A stretch of DNA of 7,973 nt from CAYZJV01 sp964482325 (GCA_964482325.1 CAYZXD010000063.1:1-7973), one strand, 5' to 3'. Shown: positions 1 to 6,318, counted from the first letter of the stretch. Numbers and translations are program-made. The notes: a model not told the origin generated them from the letters alone.

Positions 1-25
1 CATACGTAACAGATAGCGTATTCTG

Positions 26-54
26 TTGTTCTGCTACATAAAGGGTGATATGGT
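26..54 (+). promoter_or_regulatory. possible weak promoter for the secreted protein gene
   Basis: TTGTTC at 26-31 and TATGGT at 49-54 are separated by 17 bases and lie about 30 bases before the ATG at 83. They match the sigma-70 consensus boxes at three and four of six positions. Spacing and position suit a promoter, but the match is weak and the window starts only 25 bases earlier, so an upstream gene or a better promoter cannot be excluded. Confidence 0.2.
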
Positions 55-82
55 ATGAGTGACCCTACAAGGGGAGGAGAAC

Positions 83-850
83 ATGAAAAATCCAATTCTG
101 ATCGTGCTTCTGGTATTGATTTCTGCAATCGGTACACTCGGTGCTACAGATATTGAAGGGAATACCACCCTGAGTGGGAGCAACGGATATATTGTCATTC
201 CGAGTGCATACCCGGTAACCAGTGGAGAGTCAGCTGCAATTACTACAGGGTATCATGCAGTGTTGGCTTTTCCGAAGGATTTCAGCCACATACCGTTTAT
301 TCAATTTGGATTCAAGGAAGACTTTGAGGTAAGTCTTGCCGTCGATATTGCCGATACTGCTGCTCTGCTTTTGCAGACCAAGTGGCGTTTTATCGAGAAA
401 AATACCACTTCTGTTGCGTTTGGTATCAATGGTCAGATGCATAACATCGGTGGTACTGCACTTGAATTCGCCGGTCAGACATATATTGCTACCTCTTTTG
501 CCTCAAATTTCATAGATTTACCTTCCAAGACCACCATTCTTGTCGGGTATACTGTTAAAGACGGGATGAACTCAGATATCGACTTCGGTATGGGATTCCA
601 GGCTCCCCTATGGGAGAAAGTCTTTAAAGGCAAGGTGGATTTTATGATCGATTTCGGCAATGTGTCGTACAGTATTTATCCGAGTGCTGGAAATGCTGGG
701 AATCGAGGTATGCTGAATATCGGAATGCGGTTACTTCCCATAGAGTTCATGAAATCAACCTATGTTACTGCAGATCTGAGATTGCTCGATATTCTCGACC
801 AGAATGGGCGAGGGTTGAGCGCTGGAATCAGTATCTCCTTCAGACCGTAG
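83..850 (+). CDS. predicted secreted/outer-membrane beta-strand-rich protein
   Basis: A 255-residue protein I cannot assign to a named family. The start is the ATG at 83, because GGGGAGGAG lies just before it and the product then opens with a typical signal peptide: MKNP, a hydrophobic core to about residue 18, and a probable cut near LGA-TD (residue 21). A GTG at 59 in the same frame would add eight residues but has no comparable ribosome site. After the leader come a GYIVIPSAYPVTSGE stretch (35-49) and many short alternating polar/hydrophobic segments ending in glycine or aromatic residues, for example around 74-88, 110-118, 152-158 and 184-197. The C-terminus is GISISFRP, close to the aromatic end signal of outer-membrane barrels. 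No cysteine lipobox is seen. A small outer-membrane barrel or surface protein is the inference. The gene ends one base before the convergent GDPD gene. Confidence 0.75.
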   Translation: MKNPILIVLLVLISAIGTLGATDIEGNTTLSGSNGYIVIPSAYPVTSGESAAITTGYHAVLAFPKDFSHIPFIQFGFKEDFEVSLAVDIADTAALLLQTKWRFIEKNTTSVAFGINGQMHNIGGTALEFAGQTYIATSFASNFIDLPSKTTILVGYTVKDGMNSDIDFGMGFQAPLWEKVFKGKVDFMIDFGNVSYSIYPSAGNAGNRGMLNIGMRLLPIEFMKSTYVTADLRLLDILDQNGRGLSAGISISFRP

Positions 851-851
851 G

Positions 852-1616
852 TCAACGCCAGTTCGATACTTTATTCACTCCCACGGCAGGCCGCTGATCT
901 CTGAGTTGTATCAGACGCCGGGGATAATAGGTGGTAATGGCAAACACACCGAGACTGAGCATCTTTTCCATATCAGCATCGCTATCAACGGTCCATACTG
1001 ATACTGGAATGAATCGCTTTCTTGCATAGGATACCAGCTCTGGGCGGCACATCGTGTAATCAATATTAATGCCACAGGTTCCGGTCTTTCGTGCATCCGC
1101 ACAGATTTCCCGAACAAATCGACCATACTGATCCGTATCTGACAACTGTTCTGCATCGTAATACACATTAAGCAGCACTTGTAATTCGGGATAGGTCGTT
1201 GCGATCAGCTGGGCCCAATTTTGCTGACACCCGGAAAAAACCACCGAATCATATACGTCACATGATCGGATGGCATCATGAATAGCGACAATACTGTGCA
1301 CATCCTTCAAATCAACATTCAGAATACTATTACGCTCTTTGATCAGATGAAGCACCTCGGTAAAGGAGACCAATGGACCCGCTAATGTATCAAGTTCTCC
1401 ATACGTATACTCAGAAATCACAAGATGCTGCTGCGATTCAGTGGTCATAAATGGGTCATGGCTGAGAACCGGCTTCCCATCTGCACTGGTCTGTATATCG
1501 ATTTCAACGACATCAGCACCCGATGCAATTCCGGCAAGGACCGAATCAATGGTATTGGGGATAGTCTGTTCACATCCGCTGTGAGCAGTGACTAGGCTCT
1601 GGCTGTAGGCTGACAT
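852..1616 (-). CDS. glycerophosphodiester phosphodiesterase family protein (GDPD), last gene of the ABC operon
   Basis: A 254-residue cytoplasmic protein of the GDPD TIM-barrel family, which hydrolyses glycerophosphodiesters to an alcohol and sn-glycerol 3-phosphate. No signal peptide is present. Visible signatures: TAHSG (10-14) at the usual AHRG position with catalytic-type His12; PNT (20-22) for PENT; GADVVEID (33-40) supplying metal ligands Glu38 and Asp40; VLSHD (50-54) with second His53; Lys104 in the LNVDLK strand; and VWTVDSDADMEKMLSLGV (207-224), the classic C-terminal WTV block. Two consensus positions differ: the Arg of HRG is Ser13, and the usual ITDxP near the end reads TTYYP (228-232). 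From memory, a group of clostridial and Paenibacillus-type GDPDs has HTG/HSG followed by Cys, so this is probably a subfamily trait rather than decay. It starts 21 bases after the MalG-type permease stop, with GTGAGGT as ribosome site. Its place at the operon end parallels ugpQ. Family assignment is firm, substrate is not. Confidence 0.9.
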   Translation of the reverse strand: MSAYSQSLVTAHSGCEQTIPNTIDSVLAGIASGADVVEIDIQTSADGKPVLSHDPFMTTESQQHLVISEYTYGELDTLAGPLVSFTEVLHLIKERNSILNVDLKDVHSIVAIHDAIRSCDVYDSVVFSGCQQNWAQLIATTYPELQVLLNVYYDAEQLSDTDQYGRFVREICADARKTGTCGINIDYTMCRPELVSYARKRFIPVSVWTVDSDADMEKMLSLGVFAITTYYPRRLIQLRDQRPAVGVNKVSNWR

Positions 1617-1637
1617 TACCGGTACCTCACTTGTTGA

Positions 1638-2471
1638 CTACTTAAGGCTCATGGAAAAGCCTTCAGTCTGTTTCTTGTAGACTACGTTGGAGAAGAGCAA
1701 TATCGGCAAAGATGCAAAGAGACCGATTGCCATCAATTCGCCCCATTGCGTGGTGTACTCGCCGATATAGCGAGAGATAACCACCGGCAGGGTCAGCAGT
1801 TTCGGGCTGCGGACAAACAGAAGTGCAAAGAGAAATTCATTCCAAGCAAGGATCAAGCTGAATATTGAAGTGGCAATTATGCCTGAACGAACCAGAGGGG
1901 CAACAATCGAAAAAAGAATTCTGATAGGAGATGCTCCGTCAATAGTAGCTGCCTCTTCAAATTCAGCAGGTAATGATTTCAAGAATCCATAAATGAGCCA
2001 GATAGAATAGGGGAGTGTATAAATCTGAAATGCCACAATCAGCCCGGGCAGCGTGTTAATCAATCCAATCTGATTAAACACGGTGAAAAGAGGTACCGCA
2101 AGAACAATTGGGGGTAAAATACGTACCACTAAAACCCACACAAGAAACAGTTTATTCATCCGCAGGGGAAATCGGTATCGCACAAGAGCATAAGAAGCAA
2201 GAAAAGCTAAAATGATCGAGGCAAATGTTGCTGAGATTGCCACAACGACCGAGTTCGAAAAATTCTTCCACAACCCTGATTCAAATACCGTACGATAGTT
2301 GTTGAGTGTCGGACTCTGCGGTGTGAGTGTCGGTACGGGATTGATCACTTCACGCGGTGTTTTCAATGATGTATTTACCATCCAATAAATGGGGGTAATG
2401 GTAATTGCGAGCAGGACAATCAGCACGAGGGCAAAAAGGACGGTGTTCATGTGTTTTCGTAGGCGGTACAT
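1638..2471 (-). CDS. carbohydrate ABC transporter permease, MalG/UgpE type
   Basis: A 277-residue inner-membrane permease, normal length for the MalG branch of the CUT1 binding-protein-dependent transporters. There are about six membrane segments, roughly residues 10-30, 74-96, 107-131, 141-163, 196-216 and 242-265. The cytoplasmic EAA loop that docks the ATPase is intact at 172-192: EEAATIDGA, then a spacer ending in Pro192. A short soluble stretch after the first helix (about 38-70, ending near TLNNY) is typical of MalG homologues. The start MYRLRK overlaps the stop of the preceding permease by one base (TGATG), and AAGGAGGA sits 7 bases before it inside that gene, so the two are almost certainly translationally coupled. 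It would form a heterodimer with the adjacent MalF-type permease. The substrate cannot be read from the sequence; operon content suggests glycerol 3-phosphate, a glycerophosphodiester or a sugar. Confidence 0.93.
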   Translation of the reverse strand: MYRLRKHMNTVLFALVLIVLLAITITPIYWMVNTSLKTPREVINPVPTLTPQSPTLNNYRTVFESGLWKNFSNSVVVAISATFASIILAFLASYALVRYRFPLRMNKLFLVWVLVVRILPPIVLAVPLFTVFNQIGLINTLPGLIVAFQIYTLPYSIWLIYGFLKSLPAEFEEAATIDGASPIRILFSIVAPLVRSGIIATSIFSLILAWNEFLFALLFVRSPKLLTLPVVISRYIGEYTTQWGELMAIGLFASLPILLFSNVVYKKQTEGFSMSLK

Positions 2472-3349
2472 CAGTTGTCCTCCTTCAAGAGACTGCGCAC
2501 ATAGAAAAGTGCAAGAAATGCAACAACAAAGAGCGTCAATACCGAGGCCGAACTGGCTCTCCCAAAGTTGAAAAAGGAAAATCCTTCACGATAGATGAAT
2601 GTGGAGAGGGTCTGGGTAGCATTCGCCGGGCCTCCACCGGTAAGCGCATATACTTTATCAAACAACCGGAAAGTATCGATAGTTCTCAGCATCAGAACTA
2701 ATAAGATCTGACTGGAGAGAATCGGCAGGGTGATGCGAAACGAAATTTGCCTTCGATTAGCCCCATCGATCTGTGCTGCTTCAAAAATATCTGAGGGAAT
2801 GGAACTCATTCCTGCTTGAATGATTAAGAAAGCAAATGGTGTCCATTGCCAGATATCGACAAGAATCACCGAAAAGAGGGCAACGTGCTGATCGGTGAGC
2901 CATCCCACTGGTGATAATCCAAGTTTTCCCAGTATAAAATTGAACAATCCGATTTCATAGTGGAAAAAGGTCTGCCATACGGCACAGATAACCATGGTGG
3001 AAATAATCATCGGGAAAATGATAATCAGTGAAGAAATACGTTTCCCTCTGAATTTTCTTTGCAGCATGAAAGCAAAGAATACTCCCAGGATCACTTCAAG
3101 AGTACTTGCAACAAAAGTGAAGATCAACGTATTGGTAAACGAACGCTGGAAGAGCTCTTCACCTATGATCCTGCTGTAATTCTGCAATCCGATAAACTCT
3201 CGGGTATTCGATATGAAGTCATATCGAAAGAAGGAGTCGTATACGATCGACGAAATAGGATAGATCGTCAAGAAGAGAATCAGCAGTAAGGCTGGGGCAA
3301 ATATGAGGTAAAAGAACGAGTTGTATGCTGCCCGTTGGGACTGTTTCAT
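2471..3349 (-). CDS. carbohydrate ABC transporter permease, MalF/UgpA type
   Basis: A 292-residue inner-membrane permease of the MalF/UgpA branch, usual length for the forms without the large periplasmic insert of E. coli MalF. About six membrane segments are visible, near 10-35, 72-98, 105-127, 156-178, 208-224 and 266-286. The EAA loop reads FEAAQIDGA (189-197) and ends in Pro209, so the ATPase contact is intact. DKVYALTGGGPANATQTLS (231-249) is the highly conserved periplasmic stretch of this branch. The start at 3349 has GAGGAGT six bases upstream. The gene follows the binding-protein gene after a 70-base gap that contains a strong hairpin, and overlaps the next permease by one base. No ATPase gene occurs in the operon, so a shared ATPase (MsiK/UgpC-like) from elsewhere would be needed. 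Confidence 0.93.
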   Translation of the reverse strand: MKQSQRAAYNSFFYLIFAPALLLILFLTIYPISSIVYDSFFRYDFISNTREFIGLQNYSRIIGEELFQRSFTNTLIFTFVASTLEVILGVFFAFMLQRKFRGKRISSLIIIFPMIISTMVICAVWQTFFHYEIGLFNFILGKLGLSPVGWLTDQHVALFSVILVDIWQWTPFAFLIIQAGMSSIPSDIFEAAQIDGANRRQISFRITLPILSSQILLVLMLRTIDTFRLFDKVYALTGGGPANATQTLSTFIYREGFSFFNFGRASSASVLTLFVVAFLALFYVRSLLKEDN

Positions 3350-3380
3350 GAAGCACTCCTCACAAAATAGATAACTGAAG

Positions 3381-3406
3381 CTTCGGGGAGTTCATACTCC
3401 CCGAAG
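3381..3406 (-). terminator. intra-operon hairpin between binding protein and permeases
   Basis: A perfect 10-bp GC-rich inverted repeat, CTTCGGGGAG and CTCCCCGAAG, with a 6-base loop (3391-3396). It starts 14 bases after the stop codon of the binding-protein gene. The bases that follow on the minus strand (CTTCAGTTATCTATTTTG) have no uninterrupted U-run, so full intrinsic termination is unlikely. Such hairpins commonly raise binding-protein mRNA over permease mRNA by partial termination or by blocking 3'-5' exonucleases, as in malE-malF. That function is inferred; the structure is directly visible. Confidence 0.8.
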
Positions 3407-3419
3407 TATAGCAAATAAT

Positions 3420-4682
3420 TTATTCAACAATTTCTGCAACACGCGTCTGAATTTCATTCAGAGCCTGTTTTGCAGTAAGATTTCCAACCAGAGCTCTCTG
3501 GAGGTAATCACCGAATACTGATTCAATTTCTGACCAATAGTTCGTCCGAGGTCGTACTGAACCGGTTTTCTGGCCATCAAGCTGTGCAGGATACCACGGA
3601 TAACTTGCTACGAGGTCTGCAATTTGATGTACGCTGTGACGCGTAGGAGGAACACCGGTCTCTCGTGCAATAGCTTCCTGAGTTTCAGCACTGGTGAGGT
3701 GAAGAAGGAAATCAAATGCAGCGTCAATATTCTTTGAATCTTTTGGAATACCCACCATCCATGCACCGATCATCGAAGAGGATTGATTTACCTGTCCGGG
3801 GTGAGCTGCGATCTTGACCTTGCCGACTACATTTGACAGTTCAGGATTCTCGAGATTTCCAATCCAACCGGGCCATACTTCAATAGCCATAGCAGCAGTT
3901 CCTGCGAGCAGCGCATCACTTACCTGTGCTGACTGATATGCGGTAACACCTTCCGGTGCATATTTGGCAAGCTCTAAGAAGTATTCTAATGCATTCAGCG
4001 CTTCAGGGGTGTTGAAAGCAGGTTTTCCGTCTACAAGAATATCAGCTCCAAAAGCCCAGTAAATGGGAAGGAATCCAGTAACGATCGGATTTCCCTGTAC
4101 CCCTCGGAAGAGCACCGGAGTCATACCGCCTTCATTAGCTTTAATCTTCTTTGCAACTTCAAGTACTTCAGTCCAGGTGGCGAATTTATCAACACCGTAC
4201 TTTTTGCTGATATCCTGTCGATAGGCAAACAGAGCAACGTTTCCTACATGAGGAAGTGCCAGAAGTTTACCATTAGGATAGGGATATCGGCCGATATTGA
4301 CCATATTTTCTACCAGATCTTCATCAATTGAGAGACCTTTCTCCTGATACAGTGCGTCAAGATCGGCAAGCCAACCGGCTTCCTGCAGCTGGGTGAGGAA
4401 AGGATCATCGATGAGAATCACATCAAATGCTCCTGTACCACCGCGCAACTCGATGACGGACTGTTCCTTCAGTTCTGATCCGGACAATTTGAGCAATTCA
4501 AACTCAACGTTCGGATTAGCTTCCTGATAGGATGCAATAGCCAACTCCATGGCATCCCCATACGCGCCATCTCTTCCCGCAATAGTAAGGGTAGTAACCC
4601 CAGTTTCCTGAGCACCACCGGCAAATACAGCAGATGGGATGAGCAGCAGCGCAATAGCAACTACTATACTGAGTCTTTTCAT
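3420..4682 (-). CDS. extracellular solute-binding protein, family 1 (sugar/glycerol-phosphate type)
   Basis: A 420-residue periplasmic binding protein, usual size for the UgpB/MalE-like family, and first gene of the operon. A signal peptide covers 1-21: MKR, a hydrophobic core, and VFA before the cut. The mature form starts GGAQE; there is no cysteine at the cleavage site, so it is probably a soluble periplasmic protein rather than a lipoprotein. This leader style is common in spirochaetes. Family landmarks are TLTIAGRDG (31-39), the FDVILIDDPF strand (86-95) followed by the LQEAGWLADLDAL helix, an FNTPEALNALEYFLELAK helix in the middle, LLAGTAAMAIEVWPGW, and GAWMVGIPKDSKNIDAAFDFLLHLTS near the C-terminal third. 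The start has AGGAGGT at ideal distance and a signal peptide directly after it. It delivers ligand to the two permeases. Ligand identity is unknown; the neighbouring GDPD argues for glycerol 3-phosphate or glycerophosphodiesters, but a sugar is equally possible from the protein alone. Confidence 0.92.
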   Translation of the reverse strand: MKRLSIVVAIALLLIPSAVFAGGAQETGVTTLTIAGRDGAYGDAMELAIASYQEANPNVEFELLKLSGSELKEQSVIELRGGTGAFDVILIDDPFLTQLQEAGWLADLDALYQEKGLSIDEDLVENMVNIGRYPYPNGKLLALPHVGNVALFAYRQDISKKYGVDKFATWTEVLEVAKKIKANEGGMTPVLFRGVQGNPIVTGFLPIYWAFGADILVDGKPAFNTPEALNALEYFLELAKYAPEGVTAYQSAQVSDALLAGTAAMAIEVWPGWIGNLENPELSNVVGKVKIAAHPGQVNQSSSMIGAWMVGIPKDSKNIDAAFDFLLHLTSAETQEAIARETGVPPTRHSVHQIADLVASYPWYPAQLDGQKTGSVRPRTNYWSEIESVFGDYLQRALVGNLTAKQALNEIQTRVAEIVE

Positions 4683-4732
4683 ACAGAACCTCCTGTTTTT
4701 ATCGATTCTTTATGTAAGATACCATAGGACTA

Positions 4733-4847
4733 TTTTATGATAAAACAAAAATTAGAAAGTGCTTATCTGTTCAAATCTGCATAATTGTATAAATGAAGTT
4801 ATTAGTCTAATACGTGCTATTTGCTTATTAAGGTTATTATGCTAATA
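4733..4847. promoter_or_regulatory. three 13-bp palindromic operator candidates in the divergent control region
   Basis: Three 6-1-6 or near 6-1-6 palindromes lie between the divergent operon and regulator: TTTTATGATAAAA (4733-4745, perfect), TATTAGTCTAATA (4800-4812, perfect) and TATTATGCTAATA (4835-4847, dyad broken only in the middle). Eight of 13 positions are identical in all three (TNTTANNNTAANA), and the second and third share 11 of 13. Centres are 67 and 35 bases apart. A smaller palindrome CTTATTAAG (4824-4832) sits between the last two. The region is AT-rich, which raises the chance of random palindromes, but the shared core argues for one binding protein, most likely the adjacent regulator. 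The right-hand site covers the region just before the regulator start, suggesting autoregulation. Confidence 0.55.
4784..4793. promoter_or_regulatory. possible overlapping -10 elements of divergent promoters
   Basis: TATAAA (4788-4793) on the plus strand and TACAAT (minus strand, 4789 to 4784) overlap back to back. Each would serve one side: the regulator on the right, the transport operon on the left. No good -35 box accompanies either. For the minus-strand promoter the palindrome at 4800-4812 would fall in the spacer/-35 zone, and for the plus-strand promoter near the transcription start. Both are tentative; activator-dependent promoters often lack a -35 box. Confidence 0.25.
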
Positions 4848-4850
4848 TGA
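4839..4850 (+). other. possible three-codon leader ORF before the regulator
   Basis: AAGG (4830-4833) is correctly spaced for the ATG at 4839, which opens ATG CTA ATA TGA. The regulator ATG at 4854 follows three bases after this stop and in the same frame. The only purine-rich site near 4854, GAGG at 4849-4852, is one base away and too close to serve it. Initiation at 4839 and re-initiation at 4854 would explain the layout. It may equally be chance. Confidence 0.25.
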
Positions 4851-4853
4851 GGT

Positions 4854-5855
4854 ATGAAGTCTTCTGATGATTCAATACGAAAATCGGTTCCGCAACGGTT
4901 AAAGCGCCATGACTTGGTCATGGGTATATTGTACAAATTCTCTGATTTGTATGAATCAAGTGCAGCACAATCAATTTGGGATATCGCATTTCCCATAGAT
5001 GAGCTTCGCAAACATCTGAAAATGCGCTTTGGTGTAGAATATACCAGCAATCAATGGGTATATACGCAGTTAAGACGCTACGAAGATGAAATTGGTGCAA
5101 AACTGTTTGAGCGCAGTGAAATGGAACATGCTAACCGATTCAACCTCAAGCTGCATCCCAATATGATTGAATTTGTGCAGAAACAACATTTGTATGTTCC
5201 GCAGAAAATTAAGTTGGCAAATGGAATTTATGACAAAATACAGTCAGCGGTGCAGCATCAGAGTATCGCCCGCGTTTGTCTCGGTGCCGGAAGTACCATG
5301 TATCATCTTGCACAGATATTTTTAGACCGACAGGATCAACTAATACCCACATTTCAACTCTATACACATAATGCAGGAATCCTTCCATTACTGTACAGCC
5401 AGCAGGTGAATTACCAAAAGCTGGAAATTTTTTCTGCAAGCGGAAAGCTCGATCCCATAACCCGTACACTCATCGGTGATCCGCAGCATATTTTCCCTAC
5501 ACGGGAATTTGATTTTATCATACAGGGGACCTCTCGCATTCATGATGGAAATCTCTATATTGAATCGGATACCGAACAAGTGATCAAAGCTGAGCTGCTG
5601 CATCAACATACCGGCTGCAAGATATTGGTACTCACCAAACATGAATTTCAGGATGAACCACTGAAAAATGCCACATCATATGGCAAAATCACCGATTATG
5701 ATTATGTGGTAGTCCCACGCTCCATCGGCAATGAGAATAAAAAGCTCTACGACTTCCGCTTCGAGCAGTACCTTGATCTATTTGAACCGGAAATCATGAA
5801 CTGGAACTATTCCATCCTCAAAGTCATCAATCCCACTGGCAGGGTAACCGAATGA
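4854..5855 (+). CDS. DeoR-like transcriptional regulator with atypical DNA-binding domain
   Basis: A 333-residue cytoplasmic regulator transcribed away from the transport operon. Residues about 138-310 follow the DeoR C-terminal sensor pattern (phosphosugar-binding, ribose-phosphate-isomerase-like fold): VCLGAGSTMYHLAQ (141-154) at the IGLDSGTT position, LYTHNAGILPLL (169-180) at the VVTNxxxIA position, SASGKLDPITRTLIG (194-208) at LGGxxxxxTxxxVG, FDFIIQGTSRI (219-229) at FIGAxGI, and DTEQVIKAEL to ILVLTKHEF (239-265) at the ExxVKRAM...ADSSKF segment. The N-terminal half is not a normal DeoR helix-turn-helix: QLRRYEDEIGAKLFER (72-87) reads like the recognition helix and wing of LysR-type regulators, preceded by a long IDELRKHLKMRF helix (48-59). 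The protein is longer than usual DeoR proteins (about 250-260). The upstream in-frame TGA at 4848 limits the start to 4854 or later; the next ATG, at 4920, also lacks a clear ribosome site. Likely senses a phosphorylated metabolite and controls the transport operon. Confidence 0.8.
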   Translation: MKSSDDSIRKSVPQRLKRHDLVMGILYKFSDLYESSAAQSIWDIAFPIDELRKHLKMRFGVEYTSNQWVYTQLRRYEDEIGAKLFERSEMEHANRFNLKLHPNMIEFVQKQHLYVPQKIKLANGIYDKIQSAVQHQSIARVCLGAGSTMYHLAQIFLDRQDQLIPTFQLYTHNAGILPLLYSQQVNYQKLEIFSASGKLDPITRTLIGDPQHIFPTREFDFIIQGTSRIHDGNLYIESDTEQVIKAELLHQHTGCKILVLTKHEFQDEPLKNATSYGKITDYDYVVVPRSIGNENKKLYDFRFEQYLDLFEPEIMNWNYSILKVINPTGRVTE

Positions 5856-5952
5856 GGAAACTCAAAAACATACCACTACATACCTAGCAAAGAAAGTCGC
5901 GACAAACAAACTGAAATGATGCTGAGCATTGGTGAGCAGGTTCACTTTTCCC

Positions 5953-5989
5953 AAAAAAACCGATCCATGGTCTATTTGACAGGATCGGT
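5953..5989 (-). terminator. rho-independent terminator, minus-strand orientation
   Basis: On the minus strand ACCGATCC (5989-5982), a 15-base loop, then GGATCGGT (5966-5959) running into TTTTTTT (5959-5953). The 8-bp stem is perfect, and an inner GTC/GAC pairing may shorten the loop. On the plus strand the stem is followed by AATTAATTT, not a U-run, so it mainly serves leftward transcripts. The only leftward gene nearby is rhuM, ending 330 bases upstream; it would also block leftward transcription from entering the regulator antisense. Confidence 0.6.
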
Positions 5990-6129
5990 AATTAATTTGG
6001 GAGTATTGAGAGGCACAAAGCCTTACCACTAATCCTATCCAAACCAATTCATATCAGTAAACCATATTTATTCAATACTTTTCCAAACATCAAATCCATT
6101 CAACCTGCCAGAAGCCTAGAGAAATTTAA

Positions 6130-6156
6130 TTCTCAATATTTTCCTAAAATTGAGAA
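6130..6156. repeat. AT-rich inverted repeat
   Basis: TTCTCAAT (6130-6137) and ATTGAGAA (6149-6156) form a perfect 8-bp stem around an 11-base loop. It lies 160 bases past the rhuM stop. No U-run follows on either strand, so it is not a standard terminator; it may be a weak RNA hairpin or chance. Confidence 0.3.
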
Positions 6157-6318
6157 GAAAGGTGGGTATGATTCCCATTCGGATAGCTCTTGTAATCACT
6201 CCACAAACCCAAATCTGTAAGTAGCCATGTCACATGTTTTGTTACAACCTGTCGTAAGTTTCTGTCTTAGCAGTTGTCATAGCTTTATCACAGCTCTAAA
6301 TTGAAAAAACCGGACAAG

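Larger units (their letters stand above)
5856..6318. other. 463-base intergenic region between regulator and rhuM
   Basis: No convincing gene is seen. The regulator frame stays open past its TGA from 5856 to a TAA at 6030-6032, but has no start until a Met pair near 5919 and no family I recognise. A terminator-like hairpin facing minus lies at 5953-5989 and a weak AT-rich inverted repeat at 6130-6156. The rest is AT-rich without visible repeats, tRNA or riboswitch pattern. It separates the metabolic block from the accessory block. Confidence 0.6.

Noticed and set aside
4733..4847. A riboswitch or attenuator in the control region
   Set aside because: The palindromes are short, AT-rich and shared in sequence, which fits protein operators; no terminator or conserved riboswitch core is visible.
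5862..6047. Minus-strand frame of 61 residues downstream of the regulator
   Set aside because: It runs across the terminator hairpin at 5953-5989, has no ribosome site I can see and no recognisable motif.
6301..6309. Run of six T on the minus strand just after the rhuM stop
   Set aside because: No stable stem precedes it; only a weak bulged pairing around the stop codon can be drawn, so it is not called a terminator.
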